Assembly: GCA_023213395.1 (NCBI GenBank)
Contig: CM041465.1
Location: 173,235,741-173,299,740 of the forward strand
DNA from: Cycas panzhihuaensis
Taxonomy: Eukaryota > Cycadophyta
DNA length: 64,000 bases
Reading direction: 5' to 3'
The translations under genes were made by a program, and so were the position numbers. Below, piece after piece: positions 1 through 10,669 of this stretch (the first letter of the stretch is position 1; every line of letters begins with the position of its first letter). The notes under the pieces were generated by a model. That model ran no database searches. It was given only the letters and a program-made list of their open reading frames with translations, and was not told the DNA's origin.

Positions 1-182
1 CAAGTGGATCCTACAGAGTTAACAGTAGCTTCTCTTCTTTAAGCCTCCACACTCCAAGTTCATCAACAAGTAGCTCCGCTTGAAGTCTCTAACACTGATC
101 TCTTCAAGCTTTTCACTATCATCACCTGGAGTCTCAAACTCTAAGCTCTACAAAGTTTCTGATGATCTTTGAAACTTTCGTA
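1..182. other. Unassigned host flank of Copia A
   Basis: Sequence to the left of Copia A; it should continue at 5315 once A is removed. One minus-strand frame stays open for about 40 codons (roughly 145 down to 20) with an acidic then basic composition, but I cannot match it to a family. It could be the inside of element J or unrelated DNA. Confidence 0.3.
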
Positions 183-386
183 TGTTAGAATAATGTTTTA
201 TCTGGGTTAGTAATATACATTATGATGTATATTTAATTAATGAGGGTTATGTGGCAGCCCCTCTTTGTTGTAAGATTGACAAGCGGCTTACATGTAGTAA
301 GCGGTTATTAAATGTCTTTGTATTTATTGAGAGACAATCACTCGAATAATCAATGAATCAATCTCATTCTTTGAGTGTTTTCTTCA
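183..386 (+). repeat. 5' LTR of Copia A
   Basis: 204-bp LTR, TG...CA ends, adjoining the primer site. It holds 27 bp (in TTATG...TTATG context) that the 3' copy lacks. Confidence 0.92.
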
Positions 387-990
387 TGGTATCAAAGCAG
401 GAGTTTGGATAAGGGCTATTGAGGCTAGAAAATTTATGTACGATTGTGTACAGAAATGTATGGACTCGAAAATTTCAAAGTGCTCAATTTTTCCTAAAAT
501 TTGGCCAACAGGACCGTTTTGAAGACTACATCATTTCCTTCCAAAGCCCTGACTCAAAATTTCTTCATCTGGATGGTGTTTTGCTTGATTTTCAGTTGTA
601 TGCGGATTTCAAGGTATTTGTGCAAGTTTCTCTCAAATAATGCATTTAATTTGGGTAAAATCTCTCTAATTTTCTTCCTCAATCTGTGACAATCATTTTG
701 CATATAATTTTGAAGGGCTTGACTGGAGATCTGTGAAGTTTTAAGCATTTTTTGCTCAAAACCTTAGCCGCATACCTTTGATTTCAGGCCAGATTTAGAG
801 CAAACTAGTGAAGATCTTCAAAAGTTTTTTACATATTTGGAATCTTCATCTCAAAACCTTTCTTTTGAGCCCAATTTCACTTCATTCCATACATATGTAC
901 TTTTGTATGGATTTCCATACAATTGTGCGGCTAGTCAAACTCAAAACCTAAATCACATTCTAATAACTTCTTTCTCCTTCTTTTTCCAAG
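387..990 (+). other. Leader of Copia A with primer site
   Basis: About 600 bp between primer site (387-403) and gag. No supported gene. Clusters of TGTACG/TGTATGG-like words lie at 437-465 and 886-930, and similar pairs occur in the leaders of C and H. Confidence 0.7.
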
Positions 991-1794
991 ATGGCCTCCT
1001 CTATTCTGACTCTCAGTGAACAAGATAAACTTACTGCACTAAATTACCATGTCTAGAAGATTAAAGTTGAAAGCCTTCTAAAAGCAAAAAATGCTTGGGA
1101 CATAGCTACAGGGAAGGAGAAGAGACCTGCTGATGTTGCCGACCAACCCAACTGGGATGATAGGAACAATTATGGTGTCATAACATTAAAATTGTCCATT
1201 TCAGATTCCTTATTATTGTACGTTGAAGGAGTGAATTTTGCTGAAGAAATCTGGAAGGTGTATGCTAACCATTATAGTCAAAAGAATGAAGCCAAGATAA
1301 TAGCTTTGAAAGAAGAACTATATAAAATTCATATGAGAGAGAAAAAGTGTTTTTTAATTTGTTCATAAGATAACATCTATTAGAAATGATTTGATTAGTG
1401 CAGAGCAAACCTTCTAAAATTAGAACTTGTCCAAATGATTGTCAACAAGCTTCCAAAGTCATTTGATAATATGGTAAATACCACAACCAATAACAATCAA
1501 ACTACAACAATGACTCTTGATACTCTAACAAATCTTCTACTAAGACAGGAACAAAGAAATAAAAGATACAAGGAAGAATCAAAAATTGAAGAAGCATTCT
1601 TATCCAGACTCAACTTCGGAACCAAAGGACGAGGACAACCTTCCTTCAAAGGTCACATCCAAGCACCTGACACCAGAGATCAATCTAGAGGAAGATGGCA
1701 AAATAAGAAAGGCAGAGGAAGATTGGTTCCACGAAGAGACTCCAGGTTATGTTTCAATTGTGGAAGACTAGGGCACTTTTCTAGCAATTGTTGA
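991..1794 (+). pseudogene. gag: Copia A gag (capsid), broken
   Basis: ATG at 991 opens MASSILTLSEQDKL, close to the gag start of element C. TAG at 1054-1056 sits where related copies have Trp (N-Y-H-V-*-K-I-K). A frameshift lies between about 1360 and 1440. The frame from 1435 carries the UBN2-type gag end, an RG-rich stretch and a zinc knuckle CFNCGRLGHFSSNC. TGA at 1792-1794 follows that knuckle where an Arg codon would be. Gag packages element RNA in virus-like particles; this copy could not be made whole. Confidence 0.85.
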
Positions 1795-1799
1795 GCCCT

Positions 1800-3410
1800 T
1801 GATGTGTGCTATCATTGTGACAAGGAGGACGCTATCCCTACCAATGTTGTCAAAGGCGAGCTGAAATTCAGGGAGGGAAATGGCTTACAAGAAATTATAG
1901 CAAAGAGCAAAGCAACCCTAAAGAAAAAGAAGAAGAAGAAGAGACAACCTTCGTAGTTGCACTCGCCACTTGCACCAAAGACAAAGATGTCTGGTACATT
2001 GACTCGGGGGCGTCCAACCACATGGCTAGACGAAAAGAATGGTTTGAATCCTTGAAGCCATATTCTCCTAATAAATCAATAAAATTAGGGAATAAATATC
2101 CCCTTCACATTCAAAGCATCAAAGTAATAGTTGTTGCAATCAAAGGAAAAGTGTTAAAAATTGGCAATGTTCTCTTCATACCAGACTTGAAGAAAAATTT
2201 GCTATCTATATCTCAACTTGGTAAGAAGAAGCTAACAACCATCTTTCATGAAAACAGGTTCTGTCATGTCTTGGATATGAAAAGAGGGGGAATAGTAGTA
2301 GCAAATGGCATAGAAAGCAATCATCTTTACAAACTACAAAACAATGATCTTTACAAACTGCTTTTTAATCCCATCTCTATTACTTCAAATGTTGATGTAA
2401 AGTCCTTCGTTGTTTCAGATATTGATAATAACAAACTCTGGCATTTGAAGCATGGGCATATCTCAATTGATAGATTCAAATTATTAAAAAATTCTAATAT
2501 GGTTGATGGGATACCAAATATATCATTTCATTCTTTTGTTTACAAAAGTTGTCTGTTGGGTAAACAACACAGATTTCTATTTCAAAAAAGGTTGTAGCGA
2601 GCACAAAGTAAATTAGAATTAGTGCATTCAGATCTTTCTGGGCCCATTGCCCCAAGCTCACTCAATGGAGCAAGATATTTCCTCATATTTATTGATGATT
2701 TCTCTAGAAAAGTCTGGGCATACTTTCTCTATAGCAAATCAAAAACATTTGACAAATTCAAAGAATTTAAAGCAGAAGCACAACTGGAAAGCAGCAACAA
2801 ATTAAAATGTATCCGATCAGATGACAAAGGATAATACACATCAAAAGAATTTTAAGGTTATTGCAAAACTCATGGAATACGCAGATAGATAACCACTCCT
2901 TACACACCTCAATCAAATGGTGTTGCAGAACAGACGAACAGAACCATCATGGAAATGGCTCGAAGTTTAATTCAAAACAAGCAGGTTCCTAAGGCATATT
3001 GGGCAAAAGTTGTAAACACAACAATATACTTAATAAATAGAAGTCCAACTCGAGCCTTAAATAAGGTAACTCCTAAAGAAGCATGGACTGGATACAAGCC
3101 TGATGTAAGTAATCTCAAAATTTTTAGATGTCAAGCTTTTGTTCACATTCTTGACAAGAAAAGGATCAAACTTGATTATAAGAGCATAGAATGCATAATG
3201 ATAGGCTATAGTAAGAATTCCAACGCATATAGATACGTAGACCCCAAAACAGATAAAGTCTATGTAAGTAGAGATGTTTTTTTTAATGAACAAGATATTG
3301 TGAGAAGTCAAGAAATACATCAAGAAATTGAAGTGTATCCAAAAGAAACCCTTGTGGTTGTTCCTACACCCGGAGAAGTTTCAAGGGTTATATCTGAGGA
3401 CGCAAAATAG
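1800..3410 (+). pseudogene. pol: Copia A protease and integrase, broken
   Basis: A degenerate second zinc knuckle starts near 1807. The aspartic protease motif W-Y-I-D-S-G-A-S-N-H-M has its Asp codon at 2001-2003. Next come a GAG-pre-integrase region (WHLKHGHIS... C..C..GKQHR) to 2597, a TAG at 2595-2597, and the integrase core with LVHSDLSGP from about 2620, IRSDDKG near 2812 followed by TAA, and the PQSNGVAEQTNRT region at about 2910-2945. The frame from 2949 holds the integrase C-terminal part with the VYVSRDV motif. Stops at 2595 and 2832 and a GAG/pol frameshift near 1830 disable it. Confidence 0.85.
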
Positions 3411-5113
3411 AAGAAGAATGTTCTGAAAGGGCTCCCTCACCCATAGGAGAAACAAGTCCTGAAGAAGAGGAAATCATGACAACTTCCAAAAAGATACCTA
3501 AATAGTATCTTAGAATAGTTGAAGAAGCAACAGGTGATGTGTTTGAGCACAAAACCAAATCTCAGAAGCATCAGGCACTGTTTTGTTTAACTGAACCTCA
3601 ATCATATGAGGAAGCAAGACAGCATGATGAATGGAAAACAATGATGGATACAGAAATGGTAGCTATTTTCAAAAACAAAACTTGGGAATCAGTTGAACCA
3701 CCTTTTGACAAGCCTATTGTCAATTGTAAATGGGTGTACAAGGTAAAAAAAATTCTAACGGGAAAATAGAGAAATACAAAGCAAGATTGGTGGCCAAAGG
3801 GTACACCCAGACTATAGGAATAGACTATGACAAAACCTTCTCTCCAGTAGCAAAACTAAATACTGTGAAAATGGTTGTCGCCCTGACAGCACAACAAAAT
3901 TGGAAAATCTTCCAATTTGATGTAAAAAGTGTCTTTTTGAACAAAGATCTAGAAAAATAAGTATATATGCAACAACCAAAAGGATAAATTCAAAGTGGAC
4001 AAGAACATCTCGTTTGCAAGTTGAAGAAGGCCCTATACGAACTAAAACAAGCCCCAGGAGCCCAGTATGCTAAATTAGATAGATACCTCATACAAAATAA
4101 TTTTTAGAGGTGTGAATCAGATCCTAGTTTATATATGAAGATCAACAAAAGCTTGATCACCATAATTGTTGTTTATGTAGATGACATGATCCTTACAGGA
4201 AGTGACACAAAGTCCATTACAGTCATAAAAGCTCAGCTAGAAAAAGGATTCAAGATGACCGATTTAGGGCTTCTGAGTTATTACCTTGATATAGAAGTGA
4301 AACAAAAGAAGGATTCAATTACCACTTCACAAACCAAGTACACCAAGAATTTGCTAAGAAAATTCAAGATGGAAGACTGCAACAGTTGCACAACACCAAT
4401 GGAAACACGGTGTATTTTAACTCAAGACAGAGAAAACACTCCAATCAATGCAACTTTGTATAGACAATTGATTGGTAGTCTGATTTAACTTACTACCACA
4501 AGGCCTGATATCTCATATTCTATAGATGTGATCTCCGCATATATGCGGGATCCTAAAATATCACATTGGAGAGCAGCAAAAATAATAATCAGGTATCTGA
4601 AAAGGCACCTCTAGTCTCAAACTTACCTACGTCGAAAATGATGCAGAAAAGTTGATTGGATATAGTGACTCTGACTGGGCAGGAGATAGAGAAGACAAGA
4701 AATCAACTACCGAATATTGCTTTCTCCTTGGTTTAGCAACAGTATCCTGGAGTAGCAAAAAGCAACCAACTATTGCATTATCATCTACAGAGGCTTAATA
4801 CAAATTAGCAATTATTGCATCTTGTGAAGCAATATGGCTGAGATAGTTGCTGACAGATCTAAATTAGAAGCAGAATGGTCCAACCACTCTTTATTGTGAT
4901 AATCAGAGCACAATAAACTTAACAAAGAATCCAGTCTTTCACGCCAAAACAAAGCATAATGAAGTACATCATCATTTCATTCGAGAAAAGGTCCAAAACA
5001 AAGAAATAGAGTTGATACATTATACAACCAATGAACAAATTGCAGATATCTTAACCAAACCTCTCAACAAAGACAAATTTCAATTTCTTAGAGATAAGCT
5101 TGGTTTAAAATAG
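3411..5113 (+). pseudogene. pol: Copia A reverse transcriptase and RNase H, broken
   Basis: The RT begins near 3539 (ALFCLTEPQSYEEA). W-K-W-V-Y-K is followed by a frameshift at about 3750, then [10 protein letters not shown] and FDVKSVFLN. TAA at 3958-3960 and further stops follow. The catalytic Y-V-D-D is at 4174-4185. The RNase H shows SDSDWAGDREDKKS, SSKKQPTIALSSTEA (then TAA), and a C-terminal [14 protein letters not shown] block, in frames broken by stops and a shift near 4600. The end LGLK-TAG is at about 5111, short of the 3' LTR. Confidence 0.85.
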
Positions 5114-5132
5114 ATAAAACATTAAGAGAGGG

Positions 5133-5309
5133 TGTTAGAATAATGTTTTCTCTAGGTTAGTAATATACCTTATGTGGCAGTCCCTCTTTGTTGTAAGATT
5201 GACAAGTGGCTTACATGTAGTAAGCGGTTACTAAATGTCTTTGTATTTATTGAGAGACAATCACTCAAATAATCAATGAATCAATCTCATTCTTCGAGTG
5301 TTTTCTTCA
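5133..5309 (+). repeat. 3' LTR of Copia A
   Basis: 177-bp copy of 183-386, ending TTTTCTTCA just before flank CCGTA. Lacks 27 bp found in the 5' copy. Confidence 0.92.
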
Positions 5310-5314
5310 CCGTA

Positions 5315-5837
5315 AACGATCCCTTTAAGATGCCACACACCTACTATCCTACTCAAAATAACCATACAACTACCATACGACTTACAAGTGCCATCAATTG
5401 ACAAACAAACATAAGATGTGACCCATAAAATTCATTAAATAATTATCTCATAAAATATTTTTTGCATTTTAACTCAGCAGTTCTACATGAAGCAGGCTCC
5501 TAAATGTCACGTAATCATTCGATGTGTTCGTCTTTGAATCCTCTTTCCAACACAATTGATGACACTAGATTCTAACTTCAAATAAGCAAGTTATGACCTG
5601 AAAACTAATAATACCTCATAAAAAATGAAAAATCACGTTAAATATTACTTAAGCACCTTCACTATTAAGCACTTGGTCACATACTCATCTCCATATAATC
5701 GTTAGTTAACATACAAAGGAGCTAGTCGGATTTGAAATCACATAACAATTGAATTAAATGTTATTTCAACATTGTTAAAAATAATCTTTTATCAAAAAAT
5801 TCAATGATTTCATCAATTATGCAATACAAAGCTAAGC
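5315..5837. other. AT-rich sequence without a gene
   Basis: About 520 bp, no ORF or repeat I can support. It follows the captured-gene region in J's sense direction and could be an intron-like or 3' non-coding part of the captured material. Confidence 0.4.
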
Positions 5838-6033
5838 TTGTCTCTATTCTCCTCATCAAGCCACTGTCTTTTTGAGTACCCTCAGGCCACAATCCTTTCG
5901 AATGACCTCATAGTTTTCTTTATTAATGGTGACCTCCCACAATATACAGGCTTCAAAGTGTTCACTACGATTAGCCTCTTCAAAACAATGGCTTCAACTT
6001 GCGATCCTCAAGTGTTCCTCTACGTCCATCACC
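5838..6033 (-). other. Unassigned gene-like stretch after the membrane-protein fragment
   Basis: After the TGA at 6034-6036 two minus-strand frames remain mostly open, one reading MDVEEHLRIAS then, past a stop, CILWEVTINKENYEVIRK. I cannot place it in a family. It may be a third captured piece or a shifted continuation of the membrane-protein fragment. Confidence 0.3.
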
Positions 6034-6540
6034 TCATTGTTGTGACTTGGTTTCTGCACAACCAAACCGGTTATAATAAAAAAATGCAAGTGCATTGGGA
6101 GGAAAGTCTCTATTTGCAATGATATTTATTACTGTTTTTACAACAGTCACCACTTCACTGGTGACTTCACTACTTTGATATAAAGATTGATTTGTTATTG
6201 CCACATCCACACAAGGAAGAAAGCAATTGAGAACAATATTTACATATGGATGTGCAATCCACTCTTCCATGGCCACACAAGTATCTGAAACAACACTTTG
6301 GAGTAGAATAAATATACCACAGAGAATGAATGTACCCACCACAAGAAACTATCCAATAATGATTTTCGTTACGGCTACAAATTGAACTACCATATGATTG
6401 GGAACTCTCAAGTACACATCAGGACTCTCCACTGCAACATCACTACTCCTAATTCTTTCCATATCTAGAACAGGTTGTACAGCAGGCGCACCCACTTGTT
6501 CAGGTTCATAACTCAGCCCTAGACTATTACGATCTTGGAA
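6034..6540 (-). pseudogene. Captured fragment of a plant multi-pass membrane protein
   Basis: Same reading frame as the PAR1-like part upstream. After a TAG at 6349-6351 it reads FLVVGTFILCGIFILL, a hydrophobic membrane segment, then DTCVAMEEWIAHP, LPCVD, and a stretch ending FPPNALAFFYYNRFG. This order (membrane segment, TCVAM-EW, LPCVD, FPPN...YYN) is what I recall from the plant family that includes Arabidopsis At2g12400 (DDB_G0292058-like membrane proteins). Only one membrane segment and part of the following extracellular region remain, of a family of about 500 residues. Residues from 6540 to 6352 (around VPNHMVVQFVAVTK) are unassigned linker. No intron is seen. Confidence 0.6.
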
Positions 6541-7161
6541 TTATGCATTCACTATATAGTAATTGGCATTTACAGGTGCTTCTACAGTTGTCGATGATTT
6601 TTCACTACCCTCGACCAAGTCAACAAATACTAAATGATAATAAGAATTTTGAATTAATTTCCTTGGCCTTGAAACAACTAGTTGGTAGAGACTTAGTAGA
6701 TCATTGCCTTCTCTTGCTACAAGCTTTGTGTAGAGGTCAATGATATTAGGGTAGAAGTTTCGACAGGAATAAGAACAAAGTTTTCTAGTTATTTCTTTCT
6801 TGAGAAGGGCATCTATGGAGAGACCCACAAACATCTTATGCAATCCACAAGTCTTCACACACTCCTCAAATTCGATTGTTTCTACTACACCTTCTGCCAT
6901 CATTTTGGATGACTAGCATTTATGCTCGATTTGTCCGTCTTCTAGAATATATTTCTCCAAGACACATCGTTCCCCAGAAGATGAAACAACAAATGTGCAA
7001 TATCTAATTGAAATACCTTTGCATTGAAATTTTGCCGACACTGGGCCAAAAGTTATAAACAAAAAGAAGATTGCAAGATGTAATAAATGGAAGGATCGAT
7101 CCATCATGTTACATCTTGGGTTCCCATAAATTGTTCCTTCTTTACCTGTGACATACTCCAT
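6541..7161 (-). pseudogene. Captured PAR1-like secreted protein gene
   Basis: ATG at 7161 opens a 206-codon frame broken once, by TAG at 6913-6915. Residues about 18-44 (MDRSFHLLHLAIFFLFITFG, ...SAKF) form a signal-peptide-like segment. Then come CKGISIRYCTFVVSSSGERC, VLEKY, and EECVKTCGLHK, VGLSIDALLKK, KLCSYSCRNFYPNIIDLY. The cysteine spacing and the phrases SSSG-RCVLE, ECVK-CG, SIDALL and PNI-DLY are those of photoassimilate-responsive protein 1 (PAR1). No intron-like gap interrupts the homology. It ends at TAA 6541-6543 and continues in the same frame into the membrane-protein fragment. Function in the plant family is poorly known. Confidence 0.72.
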
Positions 7162-7304
7162 GAATTCTTTTAGGAGGCATTCATCAATATGATGTGGTAA
7201 TAATGCAAAATGAATTCATACACCAGGAAATCTTCATTATTCTCTACCCCTTCAATCACAAAGAATATTTGTCTAACTCTCATTCAACGTTTCTCGCCCA
7301 TATC

Positions 7305-7324
7305 GCAGAATTACTCTAATACCA
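7305..7324 (-). other. Primer-binding site of element J
   Basis: Minus strand TGGTATTAGAGTAATTCTGC, adjoining the LTR start at 7325. TGGTATTAGAG matches the initiator-Met pattern used by I and D in this window. Confidence 0.65.
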
Positions 7325-7429
7325 TGTTGAAAAACACATATGCATGAGGTGACAAAAGATGTAGACAATAAAGAAATAAAAGAATGAATTACGTACAAAC
7401 ACATAGAAGACAACAAAGCGTGTGGAAAA
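7325..7429 (-). repeat. LTR of element J, first part
   Basis: Begins TGTTGA. Interrupted by Gypsy I and resumes at 13521, ending TCAACA at 13713; TGTTGA and TCAACA are perfect 6-bp inverted ends. Combined length about 298 bp. Confidence 0.6.
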
Positions 7430-7903
7430 TGAAGCGACCCTATTATAAGTCTAGCCGACTTCTATATATTGATGTGGCCGACTTCTATTAACAGTTTTGG
7501 GTGCAACTTTCCTCACTCTGGCCGACTTCTATTATCCCAGTTGTTGCACCTATAAATAGGGACTCTTGGGGGTATTTCAAATCATCATTGTGTGCAAGTT
7601 TTCCTCTCATTTTCGACCTTGGGTAGCTATAGATTTTCAGCCTTAGGGCTGCATTATCTGAGGAGGATTCCCACCTCGAAGGGCACGGTGATTTTTAGAG
7701 GTTGTACGAGTACTCTTTGAACTTCTACGTTGTACTTGGTATCACTTTGATCTCATTTTTCAATAATTGTACTTGATTTATACTTGGATCTATATTTTAT
7801 CTGAATATTTTTATATAAGAATTTGTTAATTGGGCTCTATTATCTGTGAATTGGCTTCGTTCTGTTCCACTTGTGTGTCATTTTGGGTGAAAGAATCACT
7901 ACA
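7430..7903 (+). repeat. 5' LTR of Gypsy I
   Basis: 474 bp. Contains CTATAAATAGGG (about 7550) as a likely TATA box and a tripled word GCCGACTTCTAT upstream of it. Confidence 0.92.
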
Positions 7904-8053
7904 AGTGGTATTAGAGCTTCATTCTGAAGCAGGAATTTTAAGGAGAATTTTTTCACCAGGGGGAAGGAAATTTTGACCCACTCTCCCACCCGTGAAATTT
8001 GAAAACGACCAAGACGAAATTGAGATCAAGGAAAATCAGATCATCATACAGAA

Positions 8054-9113
8054 TGCCGAAATCCCAAGAGTCTGAGGAACAAATAGCAGAGACCATGACA
8101 ACAGTCGTGCAAGAACTTATACAACAGATCAAAAACCTTAATGTAAGGTTAGAAAAGCAAGAAATGGCCCAACCGAAAATAGAACAAAACCAGGATTCAG
8201 ATCAAGATGCAAACCTAGCAAACCAAGAATGTAGATTTAAAGAGGGATTTGTTTTTCAATGAAGAAACATGAGACCATAGGCAGTCCCAACGAACACAAA
8301 GATCGCACTAGAGAAATTTGACCCAAAAAAAACACAGGATAAGAGCATGGCTACTCCAAATGGAAACGTCACGGTTAACCAGACGCCAGAGACGGAGATG
8401 GGTCCCATCGCCTCCCTACAACTATATGGACAAGCCCTAAACTAGTATTATTGGTGGAAAAAGATGATAGGATCACAGCAGTAGGAATGGAGAAACTTTT
8501 GAGCAGCAATTATCAATCAATACGAAGACTCGTGGGCCATGGATTATTTTGCTCAACTAACAAGATTACAGCAGATCGAGTTTGTTTGAGAATATACCAA
8601 ACAATTACAGATGCTACGATGCATAATCACATCAAATATTCCCCAGGAATACCTTAGGGAGACATACATAAGTGGTCTTAAGGCCCCTATAAAATTCTGT
8701 GTGCTAGCACAACAACACGGAGCATTAGAAGAAATTATTAAACATGCCAGATGTGTTGAAGCTGAACTCAAAGAAACCAAGCCAACTTTTGTGCCTCGAA
8801 CAGAAATGGCACCACTGCCCATCGCGAACTGGAATAGATCAAGCATCAAATCCGATGCCCCTCTCGCAATCAAAAGTACTTACACGTGAGGAACACATAA
8901 AGAAGGCACATACTTTAAATGTGAAGGAAAATGGTACAGGGAATGCCAGTGCCCAAGTAAGAAGGTATTCATGTTAAATAACGAAGAACTAGATATATCA
9001 GAACAAACAGAAGAAGACGCAGTACCAGAGCAAGAGGCCGACAATGAACAAGCCGAGGCCGAACTAGATGAATTATTGAAAGTCGACACAGAGAATGTTC
9101 AAATCTCTCTGTA
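8054..9113 (+). pseudogene. gag: Gypsy I gag, broken
   Basis: MPKSQESEEQ opens a coiled-coil-like Q/E-rich N-terminus (to 8262). The retrotransposon-gag domain follows across 8400-8760 (ALN-YYWWKKM, INQYEDSWAMDYFAQL, PQEYLRETYISGLK), broken by several stops. The zinc knuckle near 8910-8955 reads C-EGKWYREC-QC, having lost the His. The acidic tail EEDAVPEQEADNEQAEAE ends at a TAG about 9112. Confidence 0.75.
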
Positions 9114-9420
9114 GGCCATAACAGGACAAAGCATAGCACCTCGAACACTACGATTCAAAGGGATGCTGAAAGAAGCCCCAATAGCAGTACTAGCGCATAG
9201 TGGGAGCACCCACAACTTCATCAACAAACCAACAACACAAAAGCTAAGAATAAAGGTGGAACCATTGAAAAACTTCCAAGTCTCAATTGCTAACAGGAAA
9301 ACAGCGCCTTACGGAGGATTCTGCAGAAACATCAACTTGAAAATTGGTGAGTATCCCTTGAATTCCAACATGTTTGCAATGCAGATAGGAGGACTCAACA
9401 TAGTCTTAGGGTACAGTGGT
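9114..9420 (+). pseudogene. pol: Gypsy I aspartic protease, catalytic Asp lost
   Basis: The frame from 9163 reads APIAVLAHSGSTHNFI. The family motif is D-S-G-S-T-H-N-F-I, so the catalytic Asp is His here. The domain ends with GGLNIVLG, where the flap and C-terminal G motif would be. The reading frame then shifts near 9415. Confidence 0.75.
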
Positions 9421-10669
9421 TGCAGACCTTAGGGAATATAGTCACTAACTATATGACCAGGGTCATGTGCTTCCGAATAAACAACACAAAATACATACTA
9501 CGTGGACCCAAAAATCCACCTACGCAACTAGCATCATGCCATAAGATCGAAATCCAAGAAATACCAACAGAGATCCAGCACATCTTGGATGACTACAAAC
9601 AAGTATTCGAAGAACCGAAAGGGTTACCTCCAGCGAGAGAAACTCAGCAGCGATTAATTTAATTCCAGGAGTTGCGCCAGTGAACATAAGGCCGTGCAGG
9701 CACATGTACCACATGAGGAAAGAGATCGGGAACATAACAAGTGAATTACTCGCACAAGGCCATATCCAAACCAGCATAAGCTCGTTCGCATCCCCAGTGG
9801 TAATTAGCCCCAAGAAAGACAAGACAGTCAGATGTGCGTACACTACAGAGAACTAAACAAAATAACTATAAAGAATAGATACCCTATCCCCAGGGTTGAC
9901 GACTTGTTGGATGAAATACATGGGGCAAAATACTTCTCCAAGATCGATCTCCAATCCGGATATCATCAAATTTGGATAAAAGAGAAAGATGTCTACAAGA
10001 CAACTTTCAAAACTCACGAAGGATTATTCGAATTCAAAGTGATGCCCTTCGGTCTAACCAATGCTCCAACAACATTTCAAGCCACCATGAATTCCACATT
10101 CAAGGAATTTTTAAGGAGATTTGTACTAATTTTTTTTGATGACATCCTCATCTACAGCAAAATATGGAGCGAACATTTAGAACACCTAAGATTAGTCCTA
10201 GAAGACCTAGCAAAAGGATTATTTTTCGCAAACAAGAAAAAATGCTCGTTTGGCCAACAAGAACTCGAATACCTTGGTCATATAATTACCCCGAAGGGAA
10301 TCAAGGTTGACCCCAAAAAGGTCCAGGTAATAGTTGATTGGCCGACACCAAGGAATGTCACAGGGATTCACAGTTTTCTAGGAGCGACAGGGTATCTCAG
10401 GAAATTCATAAAAATATACGCCAACATAGTAGGCCCACTAACGGACCTAACGAAGAAGGACGCTTTCGCATGGAATGAAATGGCCAACAATGCCTTTGAA
10501 GAGCTAAAGGGCGCAATGGTAAGAGCCCCAGTCTTAGCAATCCTAGTTTTTTCAAATGGAATACAATGCATCAGGGTTTGGCATAGGAGTCATCTTACTA
10601 CAAGACAGAAGGCCAATAGCATACAAAAGCAGGAAACTGAATAACAGAGAGAAGTTAAAGCCCATTTAC
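9420..10669 (+). pseudogene. pol: Gypsy I reverse transcriptase
   Basis: Linker and pre-RT at 9420-9660 (QVFEEPKGLPPARE), shifted frame to 9830, then 270 codons from 9832: VHYRELNKITIKNRYPIPRV, FSKIDLQSGYHQI, VMPFGLTNAPTTFQ, and catalytic F-F-D-D at about 10135-10146 in place of the usual [FY]-[IVL]-D-D. Connection and RNase H start follow (LEYLGHII, FLGATGYLRKFI). RNase H is cut at 10669 by the solo LTR. Confidence 0.88.

Larger units (their letters stand above)
183..5309 (+). mobile_element. Copia LTR retrotransposon A
   Basis: Two LTRs (183-386 and 5133-5309) begin TGTTAGAATAATG and end TTTTCTTCA. The 5' LTR is followed at once by primer site TGGTATCAAAGCAGGAG (387-403), matching initiator-Met tRNA. 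A purine run (AAGAGAGGG) precedes the 3' LTR. Flanks TCGTA and CCGTA look like a target-site duplication with one mismatch. Order gag, protease, integrase, RT, RNase H is Copia. By hand count the LTRs differ at 7-8 positions plus one 27-bp deletion. Related to element C in gag, pol and leader. Several stops and frameshifts make it non-autonomous. Confidence 0.93.
5315..7324 (-). mobile_element. Interior of gene-carrying LTR element J
   Basis: On the minus strand, the sequence at 7305-7324 reads TGGTATTAGAGTAATTCTGC, an initiator-Met-type primer site, directly next to an LTR starting TGTTGA at 7325. Downstream of it in sense there is no recognisable gag or pol, but a long gene-like frame (7161 to 6034). 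The other LTR is not in the window, so the left limit is unknown; Copia A may sit inside J. Reading it as an LTR element rests on one LTR and the primer site. Confidence 0.6.

Noticed and set aside
5838-6122. 94-codon plus-strand frame
   Set aside because: It is antisense to the captured membrane-protein region, which shows real family motifs.
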